Shown piece after piece: positions 7,251 to 15,998 of a stretch of DNA of 37,220 nt (positions are counted from its first letter, which is position 1; each line of letters opens with the position of its first letter). Both the position numbers and the translations under genes were made by a program. This DNA is from Vicinamibacterales bacterium (lineage in GTDB: Bacteria > Acidobacteriota > Vicinamibacteria > Vicinamibacterales > JAMQPK01), in NCBI GenBank assembly GCA_023717525.1, contig JAMQPK010000120.1, positions 1 to 37,220 on the forward strand, written 5' to 3'. The notes below the pieces were generated by a model. The model ran no database searches, was not told the origin of the DNA, and saw only the letters and a list, made by a program, of their open reading frames with translations.

Positions 7251-8969
7251 ATGGCAGCAGCGGCTCATCGCCTCGGCGCGGCGCTCGGTATTGCTTCGCT
7301 TGCCGTTTGTGCCGGTCGCGTGGTGGCTCAGGGGCCGTCCGATCGGCCGACGTTCCGGGTGGCGTCCACGCTGATCGAACTCACCATGACAGCGCGGGAT
7401 GGGAACGGGAATCCGGTGACCGATCTGAGGCAGGATGAGATCGTCATCACCGAGAACGGAAAACCGCGCGAGGTGGCGTTTTTTCGCTTCGAAGGCGCGA
7501 TCGATAACGCGCCGGCGTTTGTCGCAAAACCGCTTCCGCCCGCGGTGTTCACCAATCGTATTGAGTACACACCGGGACCTCCGCGCAACATCACCGCGAT
7601 CGTCATCGATGCCGTCAACACGCGGCCGGAAGATCAGATGACCGTCCGCTCGCAGGTGTTGAGCTATCTGAGCACGATTCCCGTTGACGCGCGAATCGCG
7701 CTATATCGTGCGGGTGAGCGCGTGCACATCCTTCACGACTTTACTGACGACATCGCATCGCTCCGCGCCCGCATGTCGAAGCAGGCGCTCGAGGCGACCA
7801 TCCAGACACAGACCAACATCACGGTCGAAAAGCCCGACATCCAAGATTTCCTGAGGCAGGCTTTCGACAGCGAGTATCTCCAGGTGCTCGAGCTATCCAA
7901 CAAGGAGATCGCCAGGTTTGAAGAGCTGTCCAATCAACAAATCCAGGACCGCAGAAGCAATCTGACCCTCGCGTCCCTCGAAGCCCTCGGAGACCATCTC
8001 GCCGGGATTCCCGGCCGAAAGAGTGTCGTGTGGATCACCGCGGGCACCCCGATGGCCACGATTGGCGCCGGAGATCCCTGGCTGAAGACCTATGAGCGGG
8101 CCATTCGCGATACGTCGCAACGCCTGGCGACTCAGGGGGTCACGCTCTACCCGGTAGAAGCAACCGGGCTAAGGCCGGTCGAGTTGAAGTTGACCGCAAG
8201 CGGCCGAGGCGATTCTCGTGGAAGCGTCAGTCCCACTGCGCAGCGGGCCGCAACGACAGGAGCGAACCAGCCGGCCTCTCTCGCTGCGTTGTCGACCACG
8301 CCCGATCAAGTGCGTCTGCCATCGGCGCTCGATTTGCTAGCCGACGTTACCGGCGGGCGTTTCCTGCGGAACACCAACGACCTCACTGCGGGGATGAAAG
8401 CGGCGGCATCCGATCTGCGCAGCTCGTATTCACTCGGGTTCTATACGCCAGAGGACGCGGATGACAAGTGGCATCCTTTCAAAGTCCAGGTGCGGCGTCC
8501 GGGCGTGAAGATCGTGAGCCGCCAGGGGTATCTCGGCGTGGCACCGAAGCAACCCCGCGAGTGGCAGGCGTCCGACTGGCGAGACGCGGCAAACAATCCG
8601 CTGCGCTCAACAGGCGTTCGTATTGAAGTGCGCTGTGTGCTTGCGTCGGGAGTTGTGAGGGCCGAGGTACAGCTTGCGGCTGATGACCTTCATCTCCGCG
8701 AGATGGGCGCCGGTCTCGTCGCCGAGTTCGAGATTGCCGTGGCCGAGAAGACGGCCGATGGATTGTCGGGCCTTCGCCATGAGGCGCTGGCATTCCAGTT
8801 GGACGCCCGCCAGGCGCAGGATCCTTCGGCCGCAAAGGTTCGTTTCCCCAAGCAATGGCCGATCGCGCCGACGACGACCATGCTCCGGCTGATCGTCTAC
8901 GACCGGTTCAGTGACAGGTACGGCACGGTCGACGTACCCGTATCGCATCTCCAGGGAAGTCAGATATGA
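7251..8969 (+). CDS. Secreted VWFA-related acidobacterial-type protein
   Basis: This 572-residue protein has a signal peptide ending near VVAQG (residue 27). A short beta domain (about 36-85) contains VTDLRQDEIVITENGKPREV, the usual opening of acidobacterial VWFA-related proteins. A von Willebrand A domain runs from about 105 to 400. The metal-ion-dependent adhesion site is degenerate: the expected DxSxS appears as DAVNT (VIDAVNT). The helical insert around 190-230 is rich in Glu and Gln. The C-terminal third is beta-rich and unassigned. AAAGGAG at 7236-7242 is the ribosome binding site. It is the first gene of the operon and overlaps the PQQ dehydrogenase gene by four bases (ATGA). Its role, perhaps scaffolding of periplasmic complexes, is inferred only. 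Confidence 0.82.
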   Translation: MAAAAHRLGAALGIASLAVCAGRVVAQGPSDRPTFRVASTLIELTMTARDGNGNPVTDLRQDEIVITENGKPREVAFFRFEGAIDNAPAFVAKPLPPAVFTNRIEYTPGPPRNITAIVIDAVNTRPEDQMTVRSQVLSYLSTIPVDARIALYRAGERVHILHDFTDDIASLRARMSKQALEATIQTQTNITVEKPDIQDFLRQAFDSEYLQVLELSNKEIARFEELSNQQIQDRRSNLTLASLEALGDHLAGIPGRKSVVWITAGTPMATIGAGDPWLKTYERAIRDTSQRLATQGVTLYPVEATGLRPVELKLTASGRGDSRGSVSPTAQRAATTGANQPASLAALSTTPDQVRLPSALDLLADVTGGRFLRNTNDLTAGMKAAASDLRSSYSLGFYTPEDADDKWHPFKVQVRRPGVKIVSRQGYLGVAPKQPREWQASDWRDAANNPLRSTGVRIEVRCVLASGVVRAEVQLAADDLHLREMGAGLVAEFEIAVAEKTADGLSGLRHEALAFQLDARQAQDPSAAKVRFPKQWPIAPTTTMLRLIVYDRFSDRYGTVDVPVSHLQGSQI

Positions 8970-11152
8970 AACCGACGAAAGCAGCGGGCGTCCTCCTGCT
9001 CGTCGGAGCGGCCTTCGGCACGCTCGGAGCCCAGAATCGGAAGCCTTACACCACGTGGAGCGCGTACGAGGGCTCTCCTGATTCCATGCAGTACTCGGCG
9101 CTCGTCCAGGTTAACCGGAACAACGTCAAGCAGCTTGAGGAAGCGTGGTTCTTTCCGGTGCCCGGCGACCCGCCGTACGAAAGGATGCCATTCAATCCAC
9201 TCGTCGTCGACGATGTGATGTACGTCGCCGGCGTCAAAGGCGTGGTCGTTGCGCTCGATGCGGCGACCGGCCGGCCGAAGTGGACCTCCACTGAGGTTGC
9301 GACAGAGCGAGGACTGGCGTACTGGGAAAGCCGGGATCGCGCGGATCGGCGAATCATCCTGTCGGGCGGTGGCGGTCTGCGCGAGATCAGCGCGCAAACC
9401 GGCGAATTAGTCAAAGGCTTCGGTAACGCCGGGTTCGTCGACATGCGCACGGGCAGCCCGCGCCGCCTTGCGGGACCGAGCAACAGCCCAGGGCGTGTGT
9501 TCGAGAATCTGATCATCGTTGGATCGAATACGGGCGAGGGATTTGGGTCGCCGCCGGGAGATGTGCGGGCCTACGACGTGCTCAGCGGAAAACGCGTGTG
9601 GACGTTCCACACGATTCCTCGCCCAGGCGAGTTCGGCTACGAAACGTGGCCGCCGGAGGCGTGGCAGTACGCGGGAGGCGCGAATGTGTGGGGTGATATC
9701 ACCATCGACGAGAAGAACGCGATGGTGTTCTTCCCCACGGGATCGCCGACCGCAGATCTCTATGGCGCGGATCGCGCCGGGAACAACTTGTTCGGTAACT
9801 CTCTGGTCGCGTTGAATGCGCGAACGGGCGAGCGTGCGTGGCACTTTCAGGTTGTGCATCACGACATGTGGGACTACGACCTGACGACATCGCCAAAACT
9901 GCTGACGGTCCGCAACAATGGGCGCAGCGTCGACATCGTCGCGCAGGCCGGGAAGACGGGGTTCCTCTACGTGTTCGAGCGGCTTACGGGCAAGCCCCTC
10001 TGGCCGATCGAAGAGCGCCCGGTGCCCAAGAGCGAAGTGCCCGGCGAAATCTCGTCGCCAACGCAGCCGATTCCGACCAGACCTCCGGCATTTGCCCGCC
10101 AGGTCTTCAAGCCTGAGGATGTGAATCCGTTCATGACCCAGGAGGAACAGGAAAAGCTGAAGCAGCAGGTCCGCGACGCTGCCAACGAAGGCCTGTTTAC
10201 TCCGTCGAGCCATTTGCGTTACCACATCCAGTTCCCCGGCGCCTGGGGTGGAGGCAATTGGGGCGCAGCGGCAGCGGATCCCGCGACCGGCATGCTCTTC
10301 ATCCGCAGCCTGGAAATGCCGAGCTATCGAAAGATGTCGGAGAGCCAGCCCGCACCCGCATCGTCGATGCCAACCGGTCTGCGCGAGCAACGCGGGTTCG
10401 GTGTCTATACGCAGCTATGCTCGACGTGTCACGGTCCAGGGGCAACGCCGATGCGTTCGCCGGCCGACCTGGGCCCCGATACGTTCCGGTTGGTCGTGCG
10501 TCAGGGCAAGGATTCAATGCCCGCCTTTACCGACGCCCTGCTCTCGAGCGCGAGCGTCGATGCGCTCGAGTCGTACTTGATGAGTCTGCCGCTCGGCGAG
10601 GTGCAGATCGAAGACACGCCGACGCTGCGGCTTCCGCAGAATCCTGCCCGCTACTCTGGTCCGCCGGTGCGCTACTCGGGGTCGTTCTCGGCTGGCTGGT
10701 ATACGAGCAATGGGTTGCCCGCCGTAGGCCCACCATGGACGCAGTTGGTTGCGTACGACTTGAACGATGGCACGATCAAGTGGCGGGTGCCGGATGGCAA
10801 CGCCCCCGGCCTTGCAGAGAAAGGCATCACAGGCACCGGCACGGTGCGCCCGAGAAATGGCCCCGTGGTGACGGCCGGAGGGCTCGTCTTCGTGGCCAAT
10901 TCACAGGATCGGATGCTGCGCGCGTACGACAAGAACAGCGGAAAGATTTTGTGGGAGAAAGAACTGGAAGCGAATCCGGAGGGCGTTCCTGCGGTGTACG
11001 AGGTAAACGGGCGCCAGTACATTGCGTTCGCGGCAGGTGCGTCGTGGGGCGACGGAGGCGATCCTGTGTGGAGAAATGCCTTTCATCGAAAGCAGGGAAT
11101 AGTGGAAGCCCAGGGGTACCATGTTTTTGCACTTCCGCGAACTGGAAAGTAG
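8966..11152 (+). CDS. Secreted PQQ-dependent dehydrogenase with inserted c-type cytochrome domain
   Basis: This 728-residue protein has a signal peptide (to about residue 23) followed by an eight-bladed quinoprotein propeller. Propeller sequence occupies about 25-440 (VVALDAATGRPKW, VWTFHTIPRPGEFGYETWP, WHFQVVHHDMWDYDL, GFLYVFERLTG) and resumes at about 560-728 (GPPWTQLVAYDLNDGTIKW, GTVRPRNGPVVTAGGLVFVAN). Between them lies a cytochrome c domain with the haem motif CSTCH at 485-489 and a candidate axial Met in DSMPAF. It would oxidise an alcohol or sugar in the periplasm and pass electrons through its own haem. Most quinohaemoprotein dehydrogenases have the haem at the C-terminus, so the internal position is noteworthy. 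Known relatives include membrane glucose/quinate-type dehydrogenases. Substrate unknown. Confidence 0.88.
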   Translation: MKPTKAAGVLLLVGAAFGTLGAQNRKPYTTWSAYEGSPDSMQYSALVQVNRNNVKQLEEAWFFPVPGDPPYERMPFNPLVVDDVMYVAGVKGVVVALDAATGRPKWTSTEVATERGLAYWESRDRADRRIILSGGGGLREISAQTGELVKGFGNAGFVDMRTGSPRRLAGPSNSPGRVFENLIIVGSNTGEGFGSPPGDVRAYDVLSGKRVWTFHTIPRPGEFGYETWPPEAWQYAGGANVWGDITIDEKNAMVFFPTGSPTADLYGADRAGNNLFGNSLVALNARTGERAWHFQVVHHDMWDYDLTTSPKLLTVRNNGRSVDIVAQAGKTGFLYVFERLTGKPLWPIEERPVPKSEVPGEISSPTQPIPTRPPAFARQVFKPEDVNPFMTQEEQEKLKQQVRDAANEGLFTPSSHLRYHIQFPGAWGGGNWGAAAADPATGMLFIRSLEMPSYRKMSESQPAPASSMPTGLREQRGFGVYTQLCSTCHGPGATPMRSPADLGPDTFRLVVRQGKDSMPAFTDALLSSASVDALESYLMSLPLGEVQIEDTPTLRLPQNPARYSGPPVRYSGSFSAGWYTSNGLPAVGPPWTQLVAYDLNDGTIKWRVPDGNAPGLAEKGITGTGTVRPRNGPVVTAGGLVFVANSQDRMLRAYDKNSGKILWEKELEANPEGVPAVYEVNGRQYIAFAAGASWGDGGDPVWRNAFHRKQGIVEAQGYHVFALPRTGK

Positions 11153-11179
11153 ATACTTGACCATCTAGAGGATGCCAAC

Positions 11180-12976
11180 ATGAAGTCGAATGCGAGCGCG
11201 ATCTCTGCGACATTGTTTTTGATCGCGACCTTGGCGGCGCGTGCCAGCGCGCAGCCGCAGCAGCCGTCAGAGTTCCCGCGAGCCGCCGACGCCTACGAAC
11301 GGGTGTCGTGGCGCACGCGCACGCTGGTGGGGAACGAACGGCTCACCAACTGGAGGTTTGCGGTGCCCGCCACTGGGCTCGCCGCTCCCACACTGTGGGA
11401 TGCCGCAATCCGGGCTGACGCCGCCCTCATCAATTTTCTGGAAGGATCGCCTGCGCAGAGGGTGGGTGGCGGCCTCGACAAGAACTTCGACTACAACCTG
11501 ACGCCCGCGGAGCGGACTGCGCTGAAGGCAAAGCTGGGTCTCGAGGCCGTTCTCACGTATCGCCTCGATACCCTTCCTGGCGACACAGATTCACGACGGA
11601 AGATCTTCATGTTTGCCAGAGACATGGGCATCACGACTATCGTCGTGCCTTTTACGTCGCAATTCGGCGGCCTCAACGCGCTTGGAGAGGAATTCGGCGT
11701 CAACGTCGCCGTGCTCGGCGGCAACGCTGCCGTATCGATGAAGGCTGTGGAAGGCCTCGGCAGGCGAGTGGGCATCGGCATTGACACGGGCGACTGGACG
11801 CAGAGCGGTCTCGCGTCGCGCGACGGGCTCGCGATGGTGAAAGACCGCCTGATCTATGTGAGGCTCCGGGATCGATCGGGTCGCGGCGCCAACGCGCGCA
11901 ACGTTCTGCTCGGCAAGGGTGTCGGCAATGTTGCTGAGTTCTTCAACGAGCTGAACCGGCTGAACGTAAGACCTCTGGCGCTCGTGCTCGACACGACAGG
12001 CGTCGTGAACGCGCCCGGCGATATTTTTCCTGCGGCAGCCGCATTCGAAGATGTCGTTCAACCGGCCTACGCCGCAAACTTCATCGAGTTTTCGAAAACT
12101 CGGCCCATTCGGCGCGACCTCGTCACGCCTGGCCGGGGCGAGACGCTCCTGGCAAGTGATATCGCGTCGCGAAGCAACGAGATTCAACAGAAGATCATCG
12201 CCGCGATTCCGCCCAAGCCGCTGGCGGCACCCAGGAAGGCGCGCAAGCTCCTTGTGATGGAGAGCCTGGAGGGCATGTCGCACACCACCATTCCTCTCAC
12301 CAACATCATGATCGAGGAGATGGGCAAGAAGACCGGAGCCTGGACGACGGAGTTCAGCAACGATCTGAATAACCTCCGGTATCCGAAGATCAAGGAGTAC
12401 GACGCGATCTTTCTGAACAGCATTGTCGGCGAGTGGCTGCCCGATCCGAAGCTTCGAGAGGACCTCGTGCGGTACATCCGAGATGGCGGCGGCATCGGCG
12501 GCATTCACGGTACGCCGTGGGCGTCGCGCAACTGGGACGAGTTTGCCGAAATCATCGGGTCGCAGAGTGCGCCGCATCGGATAGAAAACGGCGTCCTGAA
12601 GGTGTACGACAAGAACAGCCCGATCGTGTCGTCGTTCCACTTCGAGGATCTGCCGTTTCGCGAGGAGTTCTACCGCTTCGAGATGGAAGGCAACGGCCGC
12701 CTGCGGTGGGACAAGGTCCGCGTGCTGCTGACCGTCGATCTCGATGAAAAGGTGCCGGCGTCGACCGACAAGCCGTGGACTGGCTACAAACGCGCTGACA
12801 AGGTGTACCCGGTCGCGTGGATTCGCAGTTACGGCAAAGGGCGCGTGTTCTACAATTCGATGGGCCACATGAACGAGACGTTCATGAAGCCGGAGATCGT
12901 CGAGCACTTCCTTGCTGGTATTCAGTACATGCTGGGCGATCTCGATGCGAACGCGGCGCCGAATCCGCATAAATGA
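11180..12976 (+). CDS. Secreted TIM-barrel/ThuA fusion protein, copy 1
   Basis: This 598-residue protein has a signal peptide (ending near ARASAQ), a sugar-phosphate-isomerase/epimerase-like TIM barrel at about 55-340 and a ThuA domain at about 354-585. The barrel shows the strand order of IolE-like proteins (AVLTYRLDT, GITTIVVPF, VGIGIDTGDW, LIYVRLRDRSG, LALVLDTTG). His and Glu metal-ligand positions seem to be lost (VRLRD in place of HxHFKD; LDTTG in place of HELDG). ThuA features include NDLNNLRYPKIKEYDAIFLN, RDGGGIGGIHG and SYGKGRVFYNSMGH. ThuA proteins are glutamine-amidotransferase-fold enzymes tied to disaccharide use, probably through 3-keto-sugars. A close paralogue of the same architecture lies on the minus strand (30312-32081). 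It is the third gene of the operon. Confidence 0.85.
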   Translation: MKSNASAISATLFLIATLAARASAQPQQPSEFPRAADAYERVSWRTRTLVGNERLTNWRFAVPATGLAAPTLWDAAIRADAALINFLEGSPAQRVGGGLDKNFDYNLTPAERTALKAKLGLEAVLTYRLDTLPGDTDSRRKIFMFARDMGITTIVVPFTSQFGGLNALGEEFGVNVAVLGGNAAVSMKAVEGLGRRVGIGIDTGDWTQSGLASRDGLAMVKDRLIYVRLRDRSGRGANARNVLLGKGVGNVAEFFNELNRLNVRPLALVLDTTGVVNAPGDIFPAAAAFEDVVQPAYAANFIEFSKTRPIRRDLVTPGRGETLLASDIASRSNEIQQKIIAAIPPKPLAAPRKARKLLVMESLEGMSHTTIPLTNIMIEEMGKKTGAWTTEFSNDLNNLRYPKIKEYDAIFLNSIVGEWLPDPKLREDLVRYIRDGGGIGGIHGTPWASRNWDEFAEIIGSQSAPHRIENGVLKVYDKNSPIVSSFHFEDLPFREEFYRFEMEGNGRLRWDKVRVLLTVDLDEKVPASTDKPWTGYKRADKVYPVAWIRSYGKGRVFYNSMGHMNETFMKPEIVEHFLAGIQYMLGDLDANAAPNPHK

Positions 12977-12989
12977 GCTAGGAGGCTTA

Positions 12990-14540
12990 ATGCGACGGGC
13001 TGGTGTTGTTCTGGCGTTGATAGCGTTGTCACTCGTTGCGCCGGCAGGCCGGCCGGTCGTCGTTGCGGCGGCCGGATCGTGCGAGAGCCTGGGGTCGCTG
13101 GTGCTGCGCAGTGCGCGCGTCACATCGGCGACGGAAGTGGCTGCGGGCGCGTTCACGCTGCCCGTTCCGCCAGGAGGACGTGGGCTGCCTCCAGCGGCAG
13201 CGAGAGCCTACGCGTCCCTTCCGGCGTTCTGCCGGGTGCAGGCGACGGCGATGCCGACGAGCGATTCCGATATCAAAATGGAAGTCTGGTTGCCGGCAAG
13301 TGGATGGAACGGGAAGTTCCAGGCGGTCGGCAATGGCGGCTGGGCAGGGACGATTTCGTACACGGCGCTGGCCGCGGCGGTTGCCGGAGGATACGCGGGC
13401 GCCAGCACCGATACGGGCCACTCTACGCCGGGCAGCGATTTTGCGATCGGCCACCCCGAGAAGCTCGTCGACTACGCACACCGCGGCGTGCACGAGATGA
13501 CCGTGCAGTCGAAGGCCATCATCAACGCGTTCTACGGGAATGCGCCGAAGACGTCGTTCTGGAACGGATGTTCGACCGGCGGACGCCAGGGCATTGCTGA
13601 AGCATCGATGTACCCCGCTGACTTCGATGCGATCGTTGCCGGTGCATCTCCTCATCCTTCTTCGCGTTTGCACGCGATCAGGCTGGCTGTCAGCTTCGTG
13701 GTGAACCGTTCGGCCGACAGCGCCATTCCTGCGGCGAAGCTGCCGGTCCTGCACAAGGCCGTGCTGGACGCGTGCGACACGCTTGATGGCGTGAAGGATG
13801 GCGTGATCGAGAATCCCACGCGGTGCCATTACGATCCGAAGACGCTCGTGTGCAAGGAGAGCGACGGTCCTTCGTGCCTGACGGCGGCACAGGCCGAAAC
13901 GGCGCGGATCCTCTATGCCGACGTCAAGCATCCTGTCAGCGGTCGAGTGCTGTACTCGCCGTTGCTGCAGCCCGGCTCCGAGCTCTCGTGGGCGACGCTG
14001 GCGGGTCCCACACCGTTTCCGAATGCGATTGACGGCTTCAAGGTCTTCGTCGCCAAGGACGCGAACTGGGACTGGCATACGTTCAAGCCGGCTACCGACG
14101 TCGACAAACTGGAAGAGCTCGGCACGGTTATCGATACGGCCAGGCCGAATCTGAAACCATTCTTCGATCGCGGAGGCAAGCTGCTGATGTATCACGGATG
14201 GGCCGACCGGCAGGTGCCCGCGATGAGCAGCGTCGATTACTTCGAAAGCGTGCTCGGCGCGGTCGGCAAGGGAGCTGCCGGAAAATCGATCCAGTTGTAC
14301 ATGATTCCCGGGATGGATCACTGTCAGGGCGGACCGGGCACCGACACATTCGACAAGATGGCCGCGATCGAGGAGTGGGCCACGAAGGGCGCGGCCCCGA
14401 AATCGATCGTCGCGTCGCATGCAACGAACGGCACCGTCGATCGCACTCGGCCGCTCTGCCCTTATCCGCAGGTGGCGCAATACAAGGGCAGCGGAAGCAC
14501 GGATTCTGCCGAGAACTTCGCCTGCGTCGTGGCGAAATAA
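12990..14540 (+). CDS. Secreted tannase/feruloyl esterase family hydrolase
   Basis: This 516-residue protein has a signal peptide and an alpha/beta-hydrolase fold of the tannase family. The catalytic set fits the family's CS-D-HC arrangement: C194-S195 in NGCSTGGRQG, D406 in YHGWADRQVP, and H444-C445 in MDHCQGGPG. A disulfide joins the two cysteines next to Ser and His in known members. The large lid region around 210-380 has additional cysteine pairs. AGGAGG at 12980-12985 supports the ATG at 12990. Family members cleave gallate, ferulate or other aromatic esters, and also MHET in the PET-degrading relative. Its presence beside a PQQ dehydrogenase and a regulated TonB receptor suggests extracellular or periplasmic release of phenolic acids. 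Exact ester unknown. Confidence 0.9.
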   Translation: MRRAGVVLALIALSLVAPAGRPVVVAAAGSCESLGSLVLRSARVTSATEVAAGAFTLPVPPGGRGLPPAAARAYASLPAFCRVQATAMPTSDSDIKMEVWLPASGWNGKFQAVGNGGWAGTISYTALAAAVAGGYAGASTDTGHSTPGSDFAIGHPEKLVDYAHRGVHEMTVQSKAIINAFYGNAPKTSFWNGCSTGGRQGIAEASMYPADFDAIVAGASPHPSSRLHAIRLAVSFVVNRSADSAIPAAKLPVLHKAVLDACDTLDGVKDGVIENPTRCHYDPKTLVCKESDGPSCLTAAQAETARILYADVKHPVSGRVLYSPLLQPGSELSWATLAGPTPFPNAIDGFKVFVAKDANWDWHTFKPATDVDKLEELGTVIDTARPNLKPFFDRGGKLLMYHGWADRQVPAMSSVDYFESVLGAVGKGAAGKSIQLYMIPGMDHCQGGPGTDTFDKMAAIEEWATKGAAPKSIVASHATNGTVDRTRPLCPYPQVAQYKGSGSTDSAENFACVVAK

Positions 14541-14552
14541 TAAGGAGTCAGC

Positions 14553-15755
14553 ATGAAACGAAACTACAAAGCGGGCGTCACGTTGATGGCGGCCATCGCC
14601 GTGCTCGGCGTCACGCAATGGGCGCTGCAGACCTCTGGGCAGGCGCAGACGCCACAGACCGTGCAGGGCCCGATGTTCCAGGTCGATCCGTTCTGGCCGA
14701 AGAACCTGCCGAACAACTGGGTGCTCGGGTCGGTCGTGGGTCTCAGCATCGACGCGCGCGACCACGTGTGGATTACCCATCGCGGCAACGTCGCGCCGAA
14801 GGAAGCCGGTATGCTGCCCGGCACAAACGGAACGCAGCAACCAGGCGGATCGCCGCCGGCGATGCCCGGCGACAAACGCCGAATCTCCGATATCTGCTGT
14901 GAGGTCGCGCCACCCGTTCTGGAGTTCGATCCCGAGGGCAATGTGGTGTCCTCGTGGGGCGGGCCAGGAGCCGGCTACGAGTGGCCGCCGTCGATGCACG
15001 GCGTCACGGTTGACGGCAAGGACAACGTGTGGCTTGCGGGCAATCAGGGCAACACGGTGCTGAAGTTCACACGGCAGGGAAAGTTCCTGCTGCAGATCGG
15101 AAAGAACGGCCAGAGCAAGGGGAACACCGACACGGCGAACCTCGGACGGCCTGCGGAAGTTGAAATCGATATGGCCGCAAACGAAGCGTACGTGGCCGAC
15201 GGCTATGGCAACCGGCGGGTGATTGTCTACGACGCGACGACGGGCGCGTACAAGCGGCATTGGGGCGCCTACGGAAAGAAGCCGGACGACACGGATCCGG
15301 GTCCCTACGATCCAGACAAGCCGCTGCCGCAGGTGTTCTGGACCGTGCACTGTGCGCAGATTGCGAACGACGGCCTCGTCTACGTGTGCGACCGCGCGAA
15401 CGATCGCATCCAGGTCTTCAGAAAAGACGGGACGTTCGTGAAGGAGGCGCAGCTCGCCCGCCGGACGCTCGGCGACGGTGCGGTGTTTGACATGGCGTTC
15501 TCGAAGGACGCTCCGCAGAAATACCTCTTCATCTCTGACGGTGCGAATCATCGCATCTGGACGTTGCTGAAGGACCCGCTCCAGGTGGTGAGCCATTTCG
15601 GCAGCGGGGGACGGCAACCCGGCCAGTTCTACTCGCCGCACAACGTGGCGCTCGACTCGAAGGGCAACATCTACACAGTCGAGACGTATGAGGGGAAGAG
15701 ACTGCAGAAGTTCAACTACAAGGGCGTGGGGGCAGTGAGGGCGTCAACGAACTAG
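14553..15755 (+). CDS. Secreted NHL-repeat protein, peptidyl-alpha-hydroxyglycine lyase-like
   Basis: This 400-residue protein has a signal-like N-terminus (to about residue 31) and a six-bladed NHL propeller. Successive blades read VVGLSIDARDHVWITHRG, MHGVTVDGKDNVWLAGN, AEVEIDMAANEAYVADGYGNRRV, CAQIANDGLVYVCDRANDRIQVF, FSKDAPQKYLFISDGANHRI and SPHNVALDSKGNIYTVETYEGKR. This pattern resembles the amidating lyase (PAL) group. A pair C113-C114 (DICCEV) sits in a long loop between blades 1 and 2. AAGGAG precedes the ATG. It is the last gene of the operon, 12 bases after the tannase gene and directly followed by a strong terminator. In this context a binding or lactonase-like role is equally possible. 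Confidence 0.8.
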   Translation: MKRNYKAGVTLMAAIAVLGVTQWALQTSGQAQTPQTVQGPMFQVDPFWPKNLPNNWVLGSVVGLSIDARDHVWITHRGNVAPKEAGMLPGTNGTQQPGGSPPAMPGDKRRISDICCEVAPPVLEFDPEGNVVSSWGGPGAGYEWPPSMHGVTVDGKDNVWLAGNQGNTVLKFTRQGKFLLQIGKNGQSKGNTDTANLGRPAEVEIDMAANEAYVADGYGNRRVIVYDATTGAYKRHWGAYGKKPDDTDPGPYDPDKPLPQVFWTVHCAQIANDGLVYVCDRANDRIQVFRKDGTFVKEAQLARRTLGDGAVFDMAFSKDAPQKYLFISDGANHRIWTLLKDPLQVVSHFGSGGRQPGQFYSPHNVALDSKGNIYTVETYEGKRLQKFNYKGVGAVRASTN

Positions 15756-15791
15756 GTCCTTGGTCCCTGGTCCTTGGTCCTTGGTCCCTGG
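15755..15791. repeat. Tandem GGTCCTT/GGTCCCT heptads right after a stop codon
   Basis: Five consecutive seven-base units, alternating GGTCCTT and GGTCCCT, begin at the last base of the NHL gene's stop codon and run into the terminator hairpin. The unit is non-coding and sits exactly between stop codon and terminator. Similar post-stop low-complexity tracts occur at 1235-1323 and 19601-19633. Confidence 0.85.
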
Positions 15792-15794
15792 CAG

Positions 15795-15829
15795 GGGCGG
15801 CGATACGGAGCTATCGCCGCCCTTTTTTT
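15795..15829 (+). terminator. Strong intrinsic terminator of the VWA-PQQ-ThuA-tannase-NHL operon
   Basis: GGGCGGCGATA (15795-15805) pairs perfectly with TATCGCCGCCC (15812-15822) over a six-base loop, and seven T follow (15823-15829). This ends the upstream operon before the TonB receptor's own promoter. Confidence 0.93.
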
Positions 15830-15872
15830 CTTTGTGCCCGAAACCCATTTCGTTGGATCTGAAGGCCTGAAG

Positions 15873-15907
15873 CGACACCGGTAAAGTATTTGGCTTTACC
15901 GGTTAAG
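15873..15907. promoter_or_regulatory. Tandem operator pair upstream of the TonB receptor promoter
   Basis: Site A (15873-15886, CGACACCGGTAAAG) has one good half-site. Site B (15894-15907, CTTTACCGGTTAAG) is palindromic with one mismatch. Their centres are 21 bases apart, two helical turns, so a regulator dimer on each would face the same side. Site B ends six bases before the -35 element. Confidence 0.68.
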
Positions 15908-15913
15908 TTAGCC

Positions 15914-15943
15914 TTGACACTCCTCCCGGTCCGTCTGTATAAG
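15914..15943 (+). promoter_or_regulatory. Sigma70-type promoter of the TonB receptor gene
   Basis: TTGACA (15914-15919, a perfect -35) and TATAAG (15938-15943, -10) are separated by 18 bases. The start site would fall near 15950, leaving a 5' leader of about 49 bases that ends in the purine-rich ribosome binding site before 15999. Confidence 0.8.
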
Positions 15944-15998
15944 TAGCCTCACATTTCTTGTGTTCTAACTCTGAAAGCACCAAAGAGGGGGGAGAGGT

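Noticed and set aside
13029-15641. Open minus-strand frame of 870 codons across the tannase and NHL genes
   Set aside because: It is antisense to two clear genes with intact motifs, is Arg/His-rich without recognisable domains, and has no ribosome binding site. It results from GC-rich codon bias.
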